This document shows, one piece after another, positions 25,715 to 35,861 of a DNA stretch of 64,000 nt. Numbering within the stretch: position 1 is the first letter of the stretch; the number at the start of each line of letters is the position of its first letter. The stretch is from contig OY992539.1 in assembly GCA_963921195.1 (NCBI GenBank), positions 135,993,182 through 136,057,181 on the forward strand, given 5' to 3'. The DNA is from Pegoplata infirma (Eukaryota; Arthropoda; Insecta; Diptera; Anthomyiidae). The notes under the pieces are model-generated. The model saw nothing but the letters and a program-made list of their open reading frames with translations, was not told the DNA's origin and made no database searches. The translations under genes and the position numbers were made by a program.

Positions 25715-26985
25715 TTTTTATACCCTACACCACTCTGTGCTACAGGGTATATTGAGTTAGTGCTGATGTTTGTAACTACCCGAAATAGTGGTCCTAGACC
25801 TACCTTCAAGTATACCGATCGACTCAGAATTACTTTTTGAGTCGATTTAGCGATGTCCGTCCGTCAGTCTGTCCATCTATTGGTTTAAGCACGATACAGG
25901 TCGCAATTTTCAATCAATTGGCTTGATATTTGAAACTTAAGCATCTTTTGGCCCAAGGACGAAGCCTATTGAAAATGGAGAAAATCGGTCCATGTTAATA
26001 CCTAGCCCCCATACAAACGCCCCCTTTGGATTAGGCTTAAATGACTCTAATAACCGTATTATAATAGATATCGCTTTGAAATTTAACAGGTAATCAAATT
26101 TTGTATGTACAATTCATCATTTCAAATTTCAAAGGAATCAGGTCAGTTCTTCTGGTAGTCCCCATACAAACCACCCGCCCGATATTCACATAATTCCCTC
26201 AAAATTCATAAAAATGGAAATATTTGATAAAAATTTTATTTTTAGGTGTTAAGCGTGTACTTTAGTAACCTAATCAAATCGGAATATAATTGGACCATTT
26301 TTGGACATTCCGCCCTTGCAGGTAATATAATATACACTGTCATTTTTATGATGATGTATGATATTTTACCTACTTATGGATAGCACAGCTGAGTGCTATC
26401 GGACGCGTCACAGGTTGCGGATAGTGGTACGTTCTGCAGATATGTAGAGTAGCTGCCAACGGCAGTCGCGGACAGTCAGCGGTTACAAGGGGAGAGTCTC
26501 GGAGGGTCTCTCGAGCTCCCACTAAATCCCGAGTTTGCCTGTGATCCTTGTAACGTCGTGGCGAGCAATTGGCGCCAAACAAAAAATCCAATATCACAAC
26601 CGACCACGGGCGGTATAACCCTACGCATGCCTGGATGCATTGTTGGCAGCCCCAACACCAGGATCGGATGCTTTGGCCCAATCAGCCACTCGTCTTAAAT
26701 AAAACCTGATTACCGAAACCGTAACAACAAAAGTGCGGCCCTATGCTCCTTGTAGGAGTAAAAGGAACAAATATATATTTTTGGACATAGTCCACCATAT
26801 AAAAATTTCGACCGATATTCAGTTAAATCGGTCTATTGGTAAAAAAAATTAACGAATTTCACTAAAATTTGATCTGTGTGTGTTTTCTTCACAAAATAAA
26901 GATTTAACAAATGACAAATCCAATCGGTCCATGTTCGGACTTGGGACCAATTTTCCGGAAAGCACTGGTGTAGGGTGTCATATAA
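25715..26985 (+). repeat. Dispersed fly repeat family 2, split by an insertion
   Basis: TATACCCTACACCACTCTGT, GTCCGTCCGTCAGTCTGTCC, CCCAAGGACGAAGCC and CGCCCCCTTTGGATTAGG match 55010-55650 inverted. The copy is interrupted at 26309-26776 and resumes with ATAGTCCACC, GACCGATATTCAGTTAAATC and GGACTTGGGACC, as in 57720-57900. Confidence 0.7.
26309..26776. mobile_element. 468-bp GC-richer insertion with 12-bp target duplication, unidentified
   Basis: ATTTTTGGACAT occurs at 26297-26308 and again at 26777-26788, exactly bracketing the segment. The intact family 2 copy at 57715 has the phrase once. The insert is visibly less AT-rich than its surroundings (GTCTCGGAGGGTCTCTCGAG, GTCGTGGCGAGCAATTGG). 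A variable, longish duplication suggests a retroposon or SINE rather than a cut-and-paste element. A 103-residue minus-strand frame (26370-26681) has no recognisable domain. Confidence 0.6.
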
Positions 26986-28268
26986 TATATAGGAATTATT
27001 ACTTTTGCACTCTACTACAATCCGCTATTTACAGAATATTAAATTTCTGGAGAACAATAGGCCTACTGTAAGCAAACGGAAAGACCTGCGTCAATAAAAT
27101 TTATAGGAATTATAACTTTTGGACTCTATTACAATTCCTCCTTCACAGAATATTTAAAACTCTTTTTAGATTTTGGTTATTCCATTTTTTGTGCCTTTAA
27201 ATTTCTGGAGAGGATTTGACCCACTGCAAGCAAACGTAAAGACAGACCTGCGTCAATAAAATGTATAGGAATTACAGAATTTACAGAATATTTAAAATCC
27301 TTTTTGGGCTTTGGTTATTCAATTTTTTGTGCCTTTAAATGTCTGGAGAGGATTTGACCCACTGTAAGCAAACAGAAAGACCTGCGTCAATAAAATTTAT
27401 AGGAATTATTACTTTTCGACTCTACTACAGTTCCTCATTCACAGAATATTTAAAATCCTTTTTAGATTTTGGATACTCCAATTTTTGTGCTTTTAAAATT
27501 CTGGAGAGGATTTGGCCCACTGCAAGCAAACGGAAACACCTGCGTCAATAAAATTTATAGAAATTATTACTTTTGGACTCTTCTACAATTTCTTATTTAT
27601 ACTATGTTTAGACCAAACAAAAACCAACTTGTTTTTGGCAAAAAAGCATTTTGGAAAACCAAACTGTTTACACCGAATAAAAAGAGTTTTTGTTTGTCAA
27701 ATCAAATTAATTATTTTCTAAATTCACTAAAAAACACAAAATTACAATAGCCACACGTTATTAAAAAAATTAAATTACACATTTATTTACTTTTTTAAAA
27801 GATTTGAATATTAATTTAACAAAAAAACAAATATTTTTATTTTGACATTCGTTTTTACCAAAAGAAAATTGAAAAAAACATTCACACTGAATTAATAGTA
27901 GCATAGACCACAACCTAAATTCTAGTTTTTGTTCAGTTTTAGTTGGCAACGCAGTTTTTAAATTGTGTGGAAAATTTATGTAGTTTTTGCCAAAAACCAA
28001 AAAAATATTCAAAAACAAGTTGTTTTCGTTGGTGTAAATACCGTATTACAGAATATTTAAAATCATTTTTGGGTTTTGGTAATTCCTTTTTTTGTGCCTT
28101 TAAATTTCTGGACAGTATTTGGCCCACTGTAAGCAAACGGAAACACCTGCGTTAATAAAATTTATTGGAATTATTTCTTTTGGACCCTACTACAATTCCT
28201 CATTCACAGAATATTTAAAATTCTTTTTGGGCATCGGTTATTCCTTTTTTTGCCTTTAAATTTTAATC
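26986..28268 (+). repeat. Tandem array of ~180-bp units, forward half
   Basis: Each unit has TTCTGGAGAGGATTTG, CCCACTGCAAGCAAACGGAA, CTGCGTCAATAAAATTTATA, GGAATTATTACTTTTGGACT and CACAGAATATTTAAAATC. A small TIR element is inserted at 27600-28045. Short frames of 60-93 residues recur with the period of the unit and are repeat artefacts. Confidence 0.75.
27600..28045. mobile_element. Small TIR element inside the array, TTA duplication
   Basis: The left TACTATGTTTAGACCAA and right TTGGTGTAAATACCGTA are imperfect inverses, and the match continues through AACTTGTTTTTG. TTA flanks both sides (27597-27599 and 28046-28048). Joining the flanks restores the array phrase (…ATTTACAGAATATTT). PIF/Harbinger elements make TTA/TAA duplications; without a protein this is tentative. 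Confidence 0.65.
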
Positions 28269-29010
28269 CTCTCCAGAAAAGGATTTTGAATATTCTTTGA
28301 ATAAGGGATTGTAGTGGAATCCAAAAGTAATAGTACCTATAAATTTTATTTACGCAGGTCTCTCCGTGGGCCAAATCCTCTCCAGAAATTTAAAGGCACA
28401 AAAATAGAATAATTTAAAAGGGATTTTAAATATTCTGTGAATGGGGAATTGTAGTATATGACAATAGTAAAAATACCAATAGATTTTATTGACGCAGGTC
28501 TTTCCGTTTGCTCAAAGTGGGCCTAGCCCTTTCCAGAAATGTAAAGGCTCAAAAAATAGAATAACCAAAATCTAAAAAGGATTTTAAATTTTCTTTGAAT
28601 GTGGAATTGTAGTATAGAGCAAAAGAAATAATTTCTATAAATTTTATCGACTCAGGTATTTCCGTTTGCTTACAGTTGGCCTAAATCTCTCCAGAAATTT
28701 AAAGGTACAAAAAATGGAATAACCAAAGCCCAAAAAGGATTTTAAATATACTGTGAATGAGGAATTGTAGAAGAGTCCAAAAGTAACAATTCCTGTAAAT
28801 TTTATTGGCGTAGCTCTTTCCGTTTGCTTACAGTGGCCCTAATCCTCTCCAGAAATTTAAAGGCACTAAAAATGGAATAACCAAGCCCCAAAAAGGATTT
28901 TAAATATTCTGTGAGTGAGGAATTGTAGTAGAGTCCAAAAGTAATAAGTCCTATACATTTTATTGACGCAGGTCTTTCCGTTTCTTCGCCGTGGGTCAAA
29001 TCCTCACTAG
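28269..29010 (-). repeat. Tandem array of ~180-bp units, inverted half
   Basis: The same unit as 26986-28268 appears on the opposite strand (AAATCCTCTCCAGAAATTTAA, TTTTATTGACGCAGG, GGATTTTAAATATTCTGTGA). The switch at about 28265 makes a large imperfect palindrome. Confidence 0.75.
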
Positions 29011-29214
29011 AAATGTAGAGGAAAAATAGATTAACAGTGGAGTTAATTCGAGGAGTACCATTAGAAACACTTATGTCCATAAAAGTGGTTCGAGTCGCAA
29101 CAACAAATCATTTTATAAAGAAAAAGCATTATAAAGGACTGCGCAAAAAAAATGTGTGAAAATAAATGGGTTGTGTCTTTGCTAGTTATATACGTATTTA
29201 TCTTCACACACATG

Positions 29215-29770
29215 TAAAATTGAATATTTTGGGAATATGAAAATCATTTGGGGTATCCCACTATTCAATTTGGAAACTAGACCCCTTAGACTAAAAAACG
29301 TATATGGTGTAGTCCACCCAACTATTTCCATTTGCCTTTTGTGGCCACAAATCCTCTCCAGAAATTTTATGTGTAAAATTTAATATTTTGGGAATATGAA
29401 AATCATTTGGGGTATCCCACTATTCAATTTGGAAACTAGACCCCTTAGACTAAAAAACGTATATGGTGAAGTCCAACCAATTATTTCCATTTGCCTTTTG
29501 TGGCCACAAATCCTCTCCAGAAATTTAATGTGTAAAATTGAATATTTTGGGAATATGAAAATCATTTGGGGTATCCCACTATTCAATTTGGAAACTAGAC
29601 CCCTTAGACTAAAAAGCGTATATGGTGAAGTCCACCCAACTGTTTCCATTTGTCTTTTGTAGCTCGTGGAATAGGCAATACATTGTTTACATGCGATGTA
29701 AATGACCAGCGTTAAAAAACAAAGGATTGTGCCTTTGCTATTTCAATTTCAATTTATCTTCACACACATG
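29215..29770. repeat. Satellite X array, third copy, with empty foldback site
   Basis: There are about two and a half highly similar ~180-bp units (TTTTGGGAATATGAAAATCA, GGGGTATCCCACTATTCAAT, CCTCTCCAGAAATTT). The end reads TTGTTTACATGCGATGTAAA then TGACCAGCG, with GATGTAAAT once at 29695-29703. It closes with TTGTGCCTTTGCTATTTCAA and CACACACATG. Confidence 0.75.
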
Positions 29771-30738
29771 CTTCTGTTTTTGGTCCCTATTGGTCGCCGG
29801 AATTTTTCAGACATATTGACCAATATACATAGTACTTTTTCAACGGCTAACTTTTGCGACCGTCTGCGACGCCGACTACAGTGGGGCGATATGTAAACCT
29901 TGTTTTTACATATTTTTAAAACATATTTTTAAAAAGTGGGCGTGGCAGTTGTCTGACCGCCCCCTTTTTTTAGTGATATTATTTCTACAGTCCTTGAGAG
30001 TAGATATATTAAGTTTAAAGAATTTACAACCAAAATTAAAAACTTTTTAAAAAGTGGGCGTGGCCGTTAACTGGCCTACCATATTTTTCATAATGTTGCT
30101 GTTGAAGTCATAAAATTGGATTTTTGTCGTCCTAGATTGGCCAAATTTGGCACTGTGTGACGTGACCATCTGAAATTTTTTGTTAAAGATGTTATTTTAC
30201 AGTCTTTTTTTTTCAACCAGTATAACAATTTTTTTTATGAATTTTAATAAAAATGTATGTTCAACTTTATTTTGTGCTATAAGAAAACAATAATAATAAA
30301 GAAATAAAAAAATAATAATTTGTATATTTTTGCTTACGTTTTGTTGTTTTCTTGTGCCTCCACTTTATCTCGTTTCTTCTTTACAATTCACACATACATA
30401 CACACGATAATTTACTTTCTTTTAGTGTATTGTAAAATGATATCGGTGTAATTTTTTTTTTATATTTTTCAATTTTTTTCTCTAATAATTAAGTTGAAAA
30501 TAATCTGTTTTTGTTAAAAATTTTGTTCAAATTTTACCTGTAAACAAATTTATTATCTTTTTATAAATATTTGATGCACTTAGGGTAGTTATTTTTCAAC
30601 TTTTATTTCTTAACACATTTTTTTTTTATATGCTCGCCATGTTTTTCGTGTCGAGTCTTTTTAGATGTGGTATTTTTATATACAAGAAAATTCAAGAAGA
30701 GAAATTTTTCTTTGTGTAATTTTATCAAATTGCACGTA
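29771..30738. other. No gene seen; two AAAAAGTGGGCGTGGC motifs
   Basis: AAAAAGTGGGCGTGGC occurs at about 29932 and 30051 in similar contexts, suggesting a diverged repeat pair about 118 bp apart. The rest is AT-rich without credible coding potential. Confidence 0.4.
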
Positions 30739-30745
30739 ATTTTAC

Positions 30746-31111
30746 CATAGAGTAAAAATAGTAAGAGTCTTAATGGGTGAAAAACCTTTCCTTTTCGAAA
30801 TTGGATTTTTAGCCGTAAACTCTGATTATCTCGGGAGTGAAAACCAGAATACACACAAAAGGAAATCGAAGAAAAAACGAATACATTCAAAAGGAATTGA
30901 AGGAAAAAACGAATACATTCAAAAAGAACCGAAGAAAAAACAAAAAATAAACGAATACATTCAAAAGGAACTGAAGAAAAAAAGATAAATAAACGAATAC
31001 ATTCAAAAGGAACTAAAGAAAAAAAGTTTTCTTCCTTGAGATAATCGGAGTTCATAACAAGGTTTTCACAATACTTTTTCCCATTAAGACTCTTACTATT
31101 TTTACTCTATG
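30746..31111. mobile_element. Small TIR element with internal ~35-50 bp minisatellite
   Basis: Inverted ends of about 45 bp start CATAGAGTAAAAATAGTAAG. ATTTTAC flanks both sides (30739-30745 and 31112-31118), a 7-bp duplication. The interior repeats AACGAATACATTCAAAAGGA with GAAGAAAAA spacers about five times (30880-31020). The overlapping 150-residue minus frame is repeat translation, not a gene. Confidence 0.7.
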
Positions 31112-31118
31112 ATTTTAC

Positions 31119-31943
31119 GCGACGTAACACAAAAATTTGTTTTTTTGTTTTAATTTATTCGTTAGTTTATTGCTTATTTAAAACTACAGACTATTAAATT
31201 TACAAATTTGATGAAATTTTGTCGTTTAATTTTTTATATATTTTTTTTTCAACTACTATTAAAACGCGTAATACGCGACGAACCTTACAACTGACAGTGA
31301 CAGCTAGTACTAAAAAATAATGGCGTCGATTAATTTTAGTACTGCCCTTATTCTACTAAAATTCAAAAAAAAAACACGAGGTTGTTGGTAGCACTGTTAC
31401 CGATTAAATACAACACTATGCTATTGAGTTTACAAACCGGAAGCTAAACCAAAAAATAAAGATGGAACAAAAATGTAAAATATTAGAGATGGAAGCAAAA
31501 ATGTAATATAAAAAACATGGAGTGTAGTTGCCGCTTTTGAGACCTAGATGGCGCGAGCTGAAGTGCATCGTCAAACCCCTAGAGCTCAAAAACTTAAATA
31601 TATAAACAAAAATATATATAATAAAGATGTATCATTTTACTCACATGCGTTTAGTTTTATTATGGTACAATAGATGGAGGTGATGTATGTTTTAACGGCT
31701 GTGTATTTTGTTTTTGTAATTTGTGGATGCTCTCTTTGAAAAAACATGGCCGTTACTTTTTTCGAAAATAAGCCAAATGACGTTAATTTGAAAGGTAATT
31801 TTAATTGTGTATGCATAGATTTATATATTCATAGAAAAAAAAATATTTTTTTTGCAATTTAGTTTGTGTTGAAATATAAAAAAATAGTTTTTTGTGTTAT
31901 ATAATAAAAATTGAAAAAAATAAGAAAAGCATTTTGTTTTAAA
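31119..31943. other. Non-coding stretch upstream of the THAP gene
   Basis: I see no strong repeat match. An ATG at 31746 opens 16 codons and meets an AAAG/GTAATT donor-like sequence. It could be a tiny upstream exon, but nothing supports it further. A promoter cannot be placed. Confidence 0.35.
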
Positions 31944-32151
31944 ATGGAAAAAAGAAAGTGTTTGTTTGGGTGTAAACAATTTAAATTCCTATCCAAGTTT
32001 CCAAAATCTGGAGATAGGTTAGAACATTGGTGTTCCATTTTGGCAATACCAAAGGAGAGTGTTAACAGTAACACTCTTTTGTGCACCAACCACTTTGAGC
32101 CATGGGTTGTTGGTGAAAAAAGACTTGACCCCAACGCAAGTCCAAGACTGG
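31944..32151 (+). CDS. THAP zinc-finger protein, exon 1
   Basis: This exon encodes a single THAP domain, a C2-CH zinc-coordinating DNA-binding fold found in animal transcription factors and in P-element-type transposases. From ATG at 31944 the frame shows an initial Cys pair (CLFGC, residues 6-10), a KFP block, a Trp about 10 residues later (EHWC) and the closing LCTNHF-P motif (Cys and His ligands). The spacing and order fit the family. A less likely in-frame upstream extension begins at a non-ATG codon. The exon ends at a donor (G/GTAAGT) at 32151, leaving phase 1. I choose the ATG because the domain starts three residues later. Known THAP domains are about 80-90 residues, so most of one is present here. 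Confidence 0.75.
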
Positions 32152-32217
32152 GTAAGTTTTTAAAAAACAACCACTTATTGCAATAGACATCCAGTTTTTT
32201 ATTTTCGGTCTTTGCAG

Positions 32218-32285
32218 ACCACAATTTTCTTAGGTTATGGTCAGTATTGGATTTTAGTTTTGCTATTGGCATACCCACTGCATAA
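32218..32285 (+). CDS. THAP zinc-finger protein, predicted exon 2
   Basis: A 66-bp intron (32152-32217) would end in a pyrimidine-rich TTTTCGGTCTTTGCAG acceptor. Splicing keeps the frame for 22 more codons to TAA at 32283-32285, giving a protein of about 91 residues. Intron size and sites are typical of flies. It may be a free-standing THAP domain protein, the remains of a longer gene, or the start of a P-like transposase that lost its body. No P-element-type ends were seen near it. Confidence 0.5.
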
Positions 32286-33481
32286 GAACAGGGACATAAC
32301 AATTTTTATCTAAAATAGTTTTTATTATTTGAGGGCCAATAAAAATAAAAAGTAACTTCCAAATTGCTTATAACCCTGCAAACAAATCGATACGACATTG
32401 ATTCACCGGTTGTATTGCCGATACGATAATTGTTATTGCGGCATTTATCGAATTCGTATCGCCGGCGATACACCTTTCGGGAGAAACTGATTCGAACCCA
32501 CCCACGTGATTCAAAGCCGGCCGTCCAAATTTTTCTATCACGTACCGTTTTAAAGATATTCGATTCTGAATTTTAAATAAAGGGTAATTTAGCACTTTTA
32601 GGGTATACAAAACAGGACTTGATTTTATATCAAATGGACCTTGTAATTTCGAATCAATTGTCCTAATTTTTGGGATTTCTGATTTGGAATCAGGAGGTAG
32701 TTTTTTTTATAAATTTAAGTTCTCTTTTGTCGAAAAAACGTAAGAATATGTCCCAAAAGTGTTACTGTATAGGTTTTTTATTTATTTTTAACAGCGAATA
32801 TCTCGAAACCGGTCACGCTACAACAATTTGAATGGCTGATCAGGAAACAGGACACCAATATATCATACTTGGGACCTAAGCATTGAGGCATTAGTTATTT
32901 TCATGTAAAATGCCAATGAAATAGCAGGCATTGGCGTTGTTTTTCATACAAAACTAATGCAAGGTCCCAAGTATGCAATATATGTATATAGGGTGTCGAA
33001 TATTGTTTTTAAAGAAAAGTTTATTTTTTTATTTTTACATAAATACTCTTGATTTTGAGATAAATAAATTTTTTAAACCCCAAGATTCTATTACACTTTT
33101 TCTATATTAAAAGTCTCAGATTCTGAGATATTAATTTTTTCTTATAGAAAACTCTCAGATTCTGAAAAGTTTTAGTATACAAAAATTTTCAGATTCTTAA
33201 AATTTGTTTATAAAAAAATATAATAAACTAGATTGTGAGACTTTTTCTATAAACAAATCTTAGATTTTAAATTTTTTTTTGTATAAAAATCGTCTAATGG
33301 TACCTGGAAACGAGTTTAAATCTAAAAGCGCGACCACCAGAAATTTTTATTTATGAAAATGTGTTCGGAATATCTGAAAACAATTTTGCCATAAAAAAAT
33401 TTAATTTGCTGTTTAGCTCTTTTTGCCGAAATGTGGTCTAAAAATCTATTTTAAACTTTTCTCAAAAACCGACAAAGGACA
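32286..33481. other. No gene seen; tRNA-like B-box fragment and degenerate TCAGATTCT repeats
   Basis: On the minus strand near 32485-32505, GTGGGTTCGAATCAG resembles a T-arm/B-box, but no cloverleaf or A box could be built, so at most it is a SINE or tRNA fragment. From 33110 the phrase AGTCTCAGATTCTGAGATA and variants recur, related to repeats at 37090 and 40020-41060. The 80-residue minus frame at 32368-32610 has no recognisable domain. Confidence 0.35.
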
Positions 33482-34416
33482 ATATCGTCGCTGCGTCTAA
33501 AAATGGAGTCATGTGCAGATTTTTATTTTTTTTTATTACATCTTTATGATTCCATATTGGTCATACGTTTACTCACCAAAACGTTTTTTGATATCTTGAT
33601 TGGTTCAAAAGTTAGTAAAATTAGCTATGTGTTTGTCATACTAAAAAAAGGTCTGAAAAGGAGTTATGTGTTAAGCTACACATAACTTTTTTGATAAAAA
33701 AAAGTAAAAGAACGTGACAAAATGGACCACTATTTTAGTAATATGAGGTTCACACATAGCATCCAAGTATTTTGAATGAATTTGTCAAGATTTTTTTGGA
33801 AAATATTTGCATAATTTCAAGCAGTTATATAAATCCTAAATGGCGGTTAATCAAGCCTTGTGAAAGCAATTGAATCATTTGACGTCGACAAATTTTAGTA
33901 TCTTAATTACAGCATCTTTCTCAGATGTCAATTTATGTCGAAGCTCTTGAATAGTCTCTAGAAAAAACAAAAAATCATCACCAGTTTTGCGAAAAATCTG
34001 TTGTTCGCTGTTTAATGAAGTGCTTTTAAATATCAAAAGGACCTTGTCTAACTAATGTCGCTTTAAACCACTAACAAACTTTATTTAGTCTTTGTCCCTC
34101 TCGAAATGAAATTAGCAATATGAATGTTTTCATAAACAAAAGGAGTTATGTGTAAAAAATATTTCCATTTTATTTAAATTTTGTTCCAAAAAGTACTTTA
34201 AAAAGGAGTTATGTGTATGTTTTTTGAAAATTTCTGCACCACTGGAAAACCGTTATACTTGTTTTATACTTTTTTGTAGTATGTGAATTGCATATCGGTA
34301 CAAGAATTTTTTATAGAACAAACTTTTAAAAAATATCGCGAAGGGACGAAAATAAACAGTTTTTTTGACACTTGCCCCAAAACACATGACTCCATTTTTA
34401 GGCGCAGCGACGATAT
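33482..34416. mobile_element. TIR element with ATATCGTCGCTGCG ends
   Basis: ATATCGTCGCTGCG followed by TAAAAATGGAGTCATGTG at 33482 is matched by the inverse (CACATGACTCCATTTTTA then GGCGCAGCGACGATAT) ending at 34416, about 33 bp. The interior repeats AAGGAGTTATGTGT (33658, 34140, 34202). A target duplication was not clear. A second element with related tips lies at 40501-40757. Confidence 0.6.
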
Positions 34417-34506
34417 GTTATCGGTCAAAAATAAAAAAAATAAATACATTTCTAATATTTTTATGAATTTGATGTAAATAAAAATGGATACATTTTCAAT
34501 TATGAG

Positions 34507-35082
34507 TAGGGATGAGATTTCCATGCAAATGCATGTTTTTTGTCGATAGTCTAAAATCGATATCGACCATTTATCTTTCCGAATCAAGAAATTTGCTTTA
34601 AAATGGCATCGATTTGTTTTTGCATATTTTTGCATATTATGGTGAAAATGCATATTTTTGCATATTTTGGTTTTAAGTGCATATATTGTGCATATTTCCA
34701 ACTTTAAAGTGCATATTTTTGCATATTTTGGCATAAGTTAGCAAAAACACAAATTGAAATTTATTTGTTTCAAAAACTATTTTAAATTTTAAAAATTTAT
34801 TTTGGAAATAAGGAAAATTATTTTTTTTCTTTAAAATTTTTTTTATAGATTGTCTTAATTTCTAAAAAAATCTTGCTTATATAAAGTTTTAAATGTTACT
34901 ATTTAAACCCGACGTTACTTTTTGCTTCTTAAGAAGTTTTTCCTATGAAAACAAGATTTTTATTGCACACATTTTCTTTTTTAGTGCATATTTTTAGGTT
35001 TTTTAGTGCATATTTTGAATTTTTTAGCGCATATTTTAAGCGCATATTTTCGATTTTTTAGTGCATGAAAATCTCATCCCTA
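34507..35082. mobile_element. Non-autonomous hAT element with GCATATTTT repeats
   Basis: It starts TAGGGATGAGATTTCCATGC and ends GCATGAAAATCTCATCCCTA, with an exact 8-bp duplication ATTATGAG (34499-34506 and 35083-35090) that fits the hAT preference nTnnnnAn. Both ends carry many TGCATATTTT motifs, about 20 in all. A 156-residue minus frame spanning the left half is a translation of these repeats. Confidence 0.9.
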
Positions 35083-35090
35083 ATTATGAG

Positions 35091-35861
35091 TTTCTCAAAA
35101 AACAGAAACACCATAACAATTTTAAATGACGCAAATATCTCAACAACGAAAAGTTGTAAAACCAATTTGGATGGCTGATTTGGAATCAGAAAGTTCATTG
35201 TATGCAAAATCAAGTCCTTTTTTTTGAATATTACGTAAGACTACGTGGGGGGGGGGGGGGTGGTTCGAGTTAGAAATTAATCGGAGATGATTCAATTTTT
35301 TTTTTTTGGGTGGTGCCCCCTTTTCAAATTTCTGGCCCATTACGTTTTTATTCTGTTATATGGCATTCACACTTGCGACCTTAAACAAGTTGTTCAACAA
35401 AACACCAGTAACAGAATAAAAACGTAATGGACACAGAACAAAGAATTTTTTAAACATCTCACTCTTAAACACTTCAAAACAGAAAGTGTGAATCCCACAT
35501 TAATTAAAAAAAAATATAAAAAATAAAAATAATGTGTGGGGACCCCTTTAAGGCTTAAAAATAGAGGGTAGGTTTGTTTGGAGAAAATGTTGGGGTTGAA
35601 AAAAATTGGGGGTCATTCACACATTTAACTTTTCTAGGGTCACCCTTGCGACAGTTAGAGCGATGGGAGCAAATTTTACAAAAATGTCATTTTGTATGGG
35701 AGACCCCTTAGGAATTAGAGATAGGGTTTTGGGGTGTTCAGAAACAACTTTGGGGATTTTACATTAATGGGGGTTGGTTTTGCTAATGGCCTCTCTAGGA
35801 CTCACCATTGGATCATTAGGAGCTAATTAAATAAAACATATTAAGAAAAAATAAATGTATG
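35091..35861. other. No gene; small inverted repeats and a G-rich tract
   Basis: CATTACGTTTTTATTCTGTT (35339) pairs with AACAGAATAAAAACGTAATG (about 35411). ATTCACACTT (35366) pairs with AAGTGTGAAT (about 35482). A G run lies at about 35247. From 35540 to 35860 diverged units with TAGGGTCAC and GACAGTTAGAGCG recur, continuing at 41930-41980 beyond the inserted hAT. Confidence 0.4.

Larger units (their letters stand above)
25672..29171. mobile_element. Composite TIR element containing a head-to-head tandem array
   Basis: The left end, TTCACACATTTTTTCAGCG then CAGTCCTTATTAATGC, is mirrored at 29115-29165 (GCATTATAAAGGACTGCGC then AAATGTGTGAAAATA), about 40-50 bp of inverted repeat. Between them lie a family 2 repeat, a GC-richer insertion (26309-26776), and a tandem array running forward to about 28268 and then inverted to about 29010. 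I could not fix the target duplication, so the exact ends are approximate. Confidence 0.6.

Noticed and set aside
26370..26681. 103-residue frame in the GC-richer insert
   Set aside because: No domain; frames are longer there simply because stop codons are rarer in less AT-rich DNA. A TGGCGCC word nearby resembles a retroviral primer-binding site, but no LTRs were found.
30603..31055. 150-residue minus-strand frame
   Set aside because: It is a translation of the minisatellite and TIR of the small element 30746-31111 (ECIRLF repeats every 15-20 residues); no start context or domain.
34264..34734. 156-residue minus-strand frame
   Set aside because: It spans the end of one element and the GCATATTTT repeats of a hAT; the repeated peptide (ICKNMHFH type) comes from the DNA repeat.
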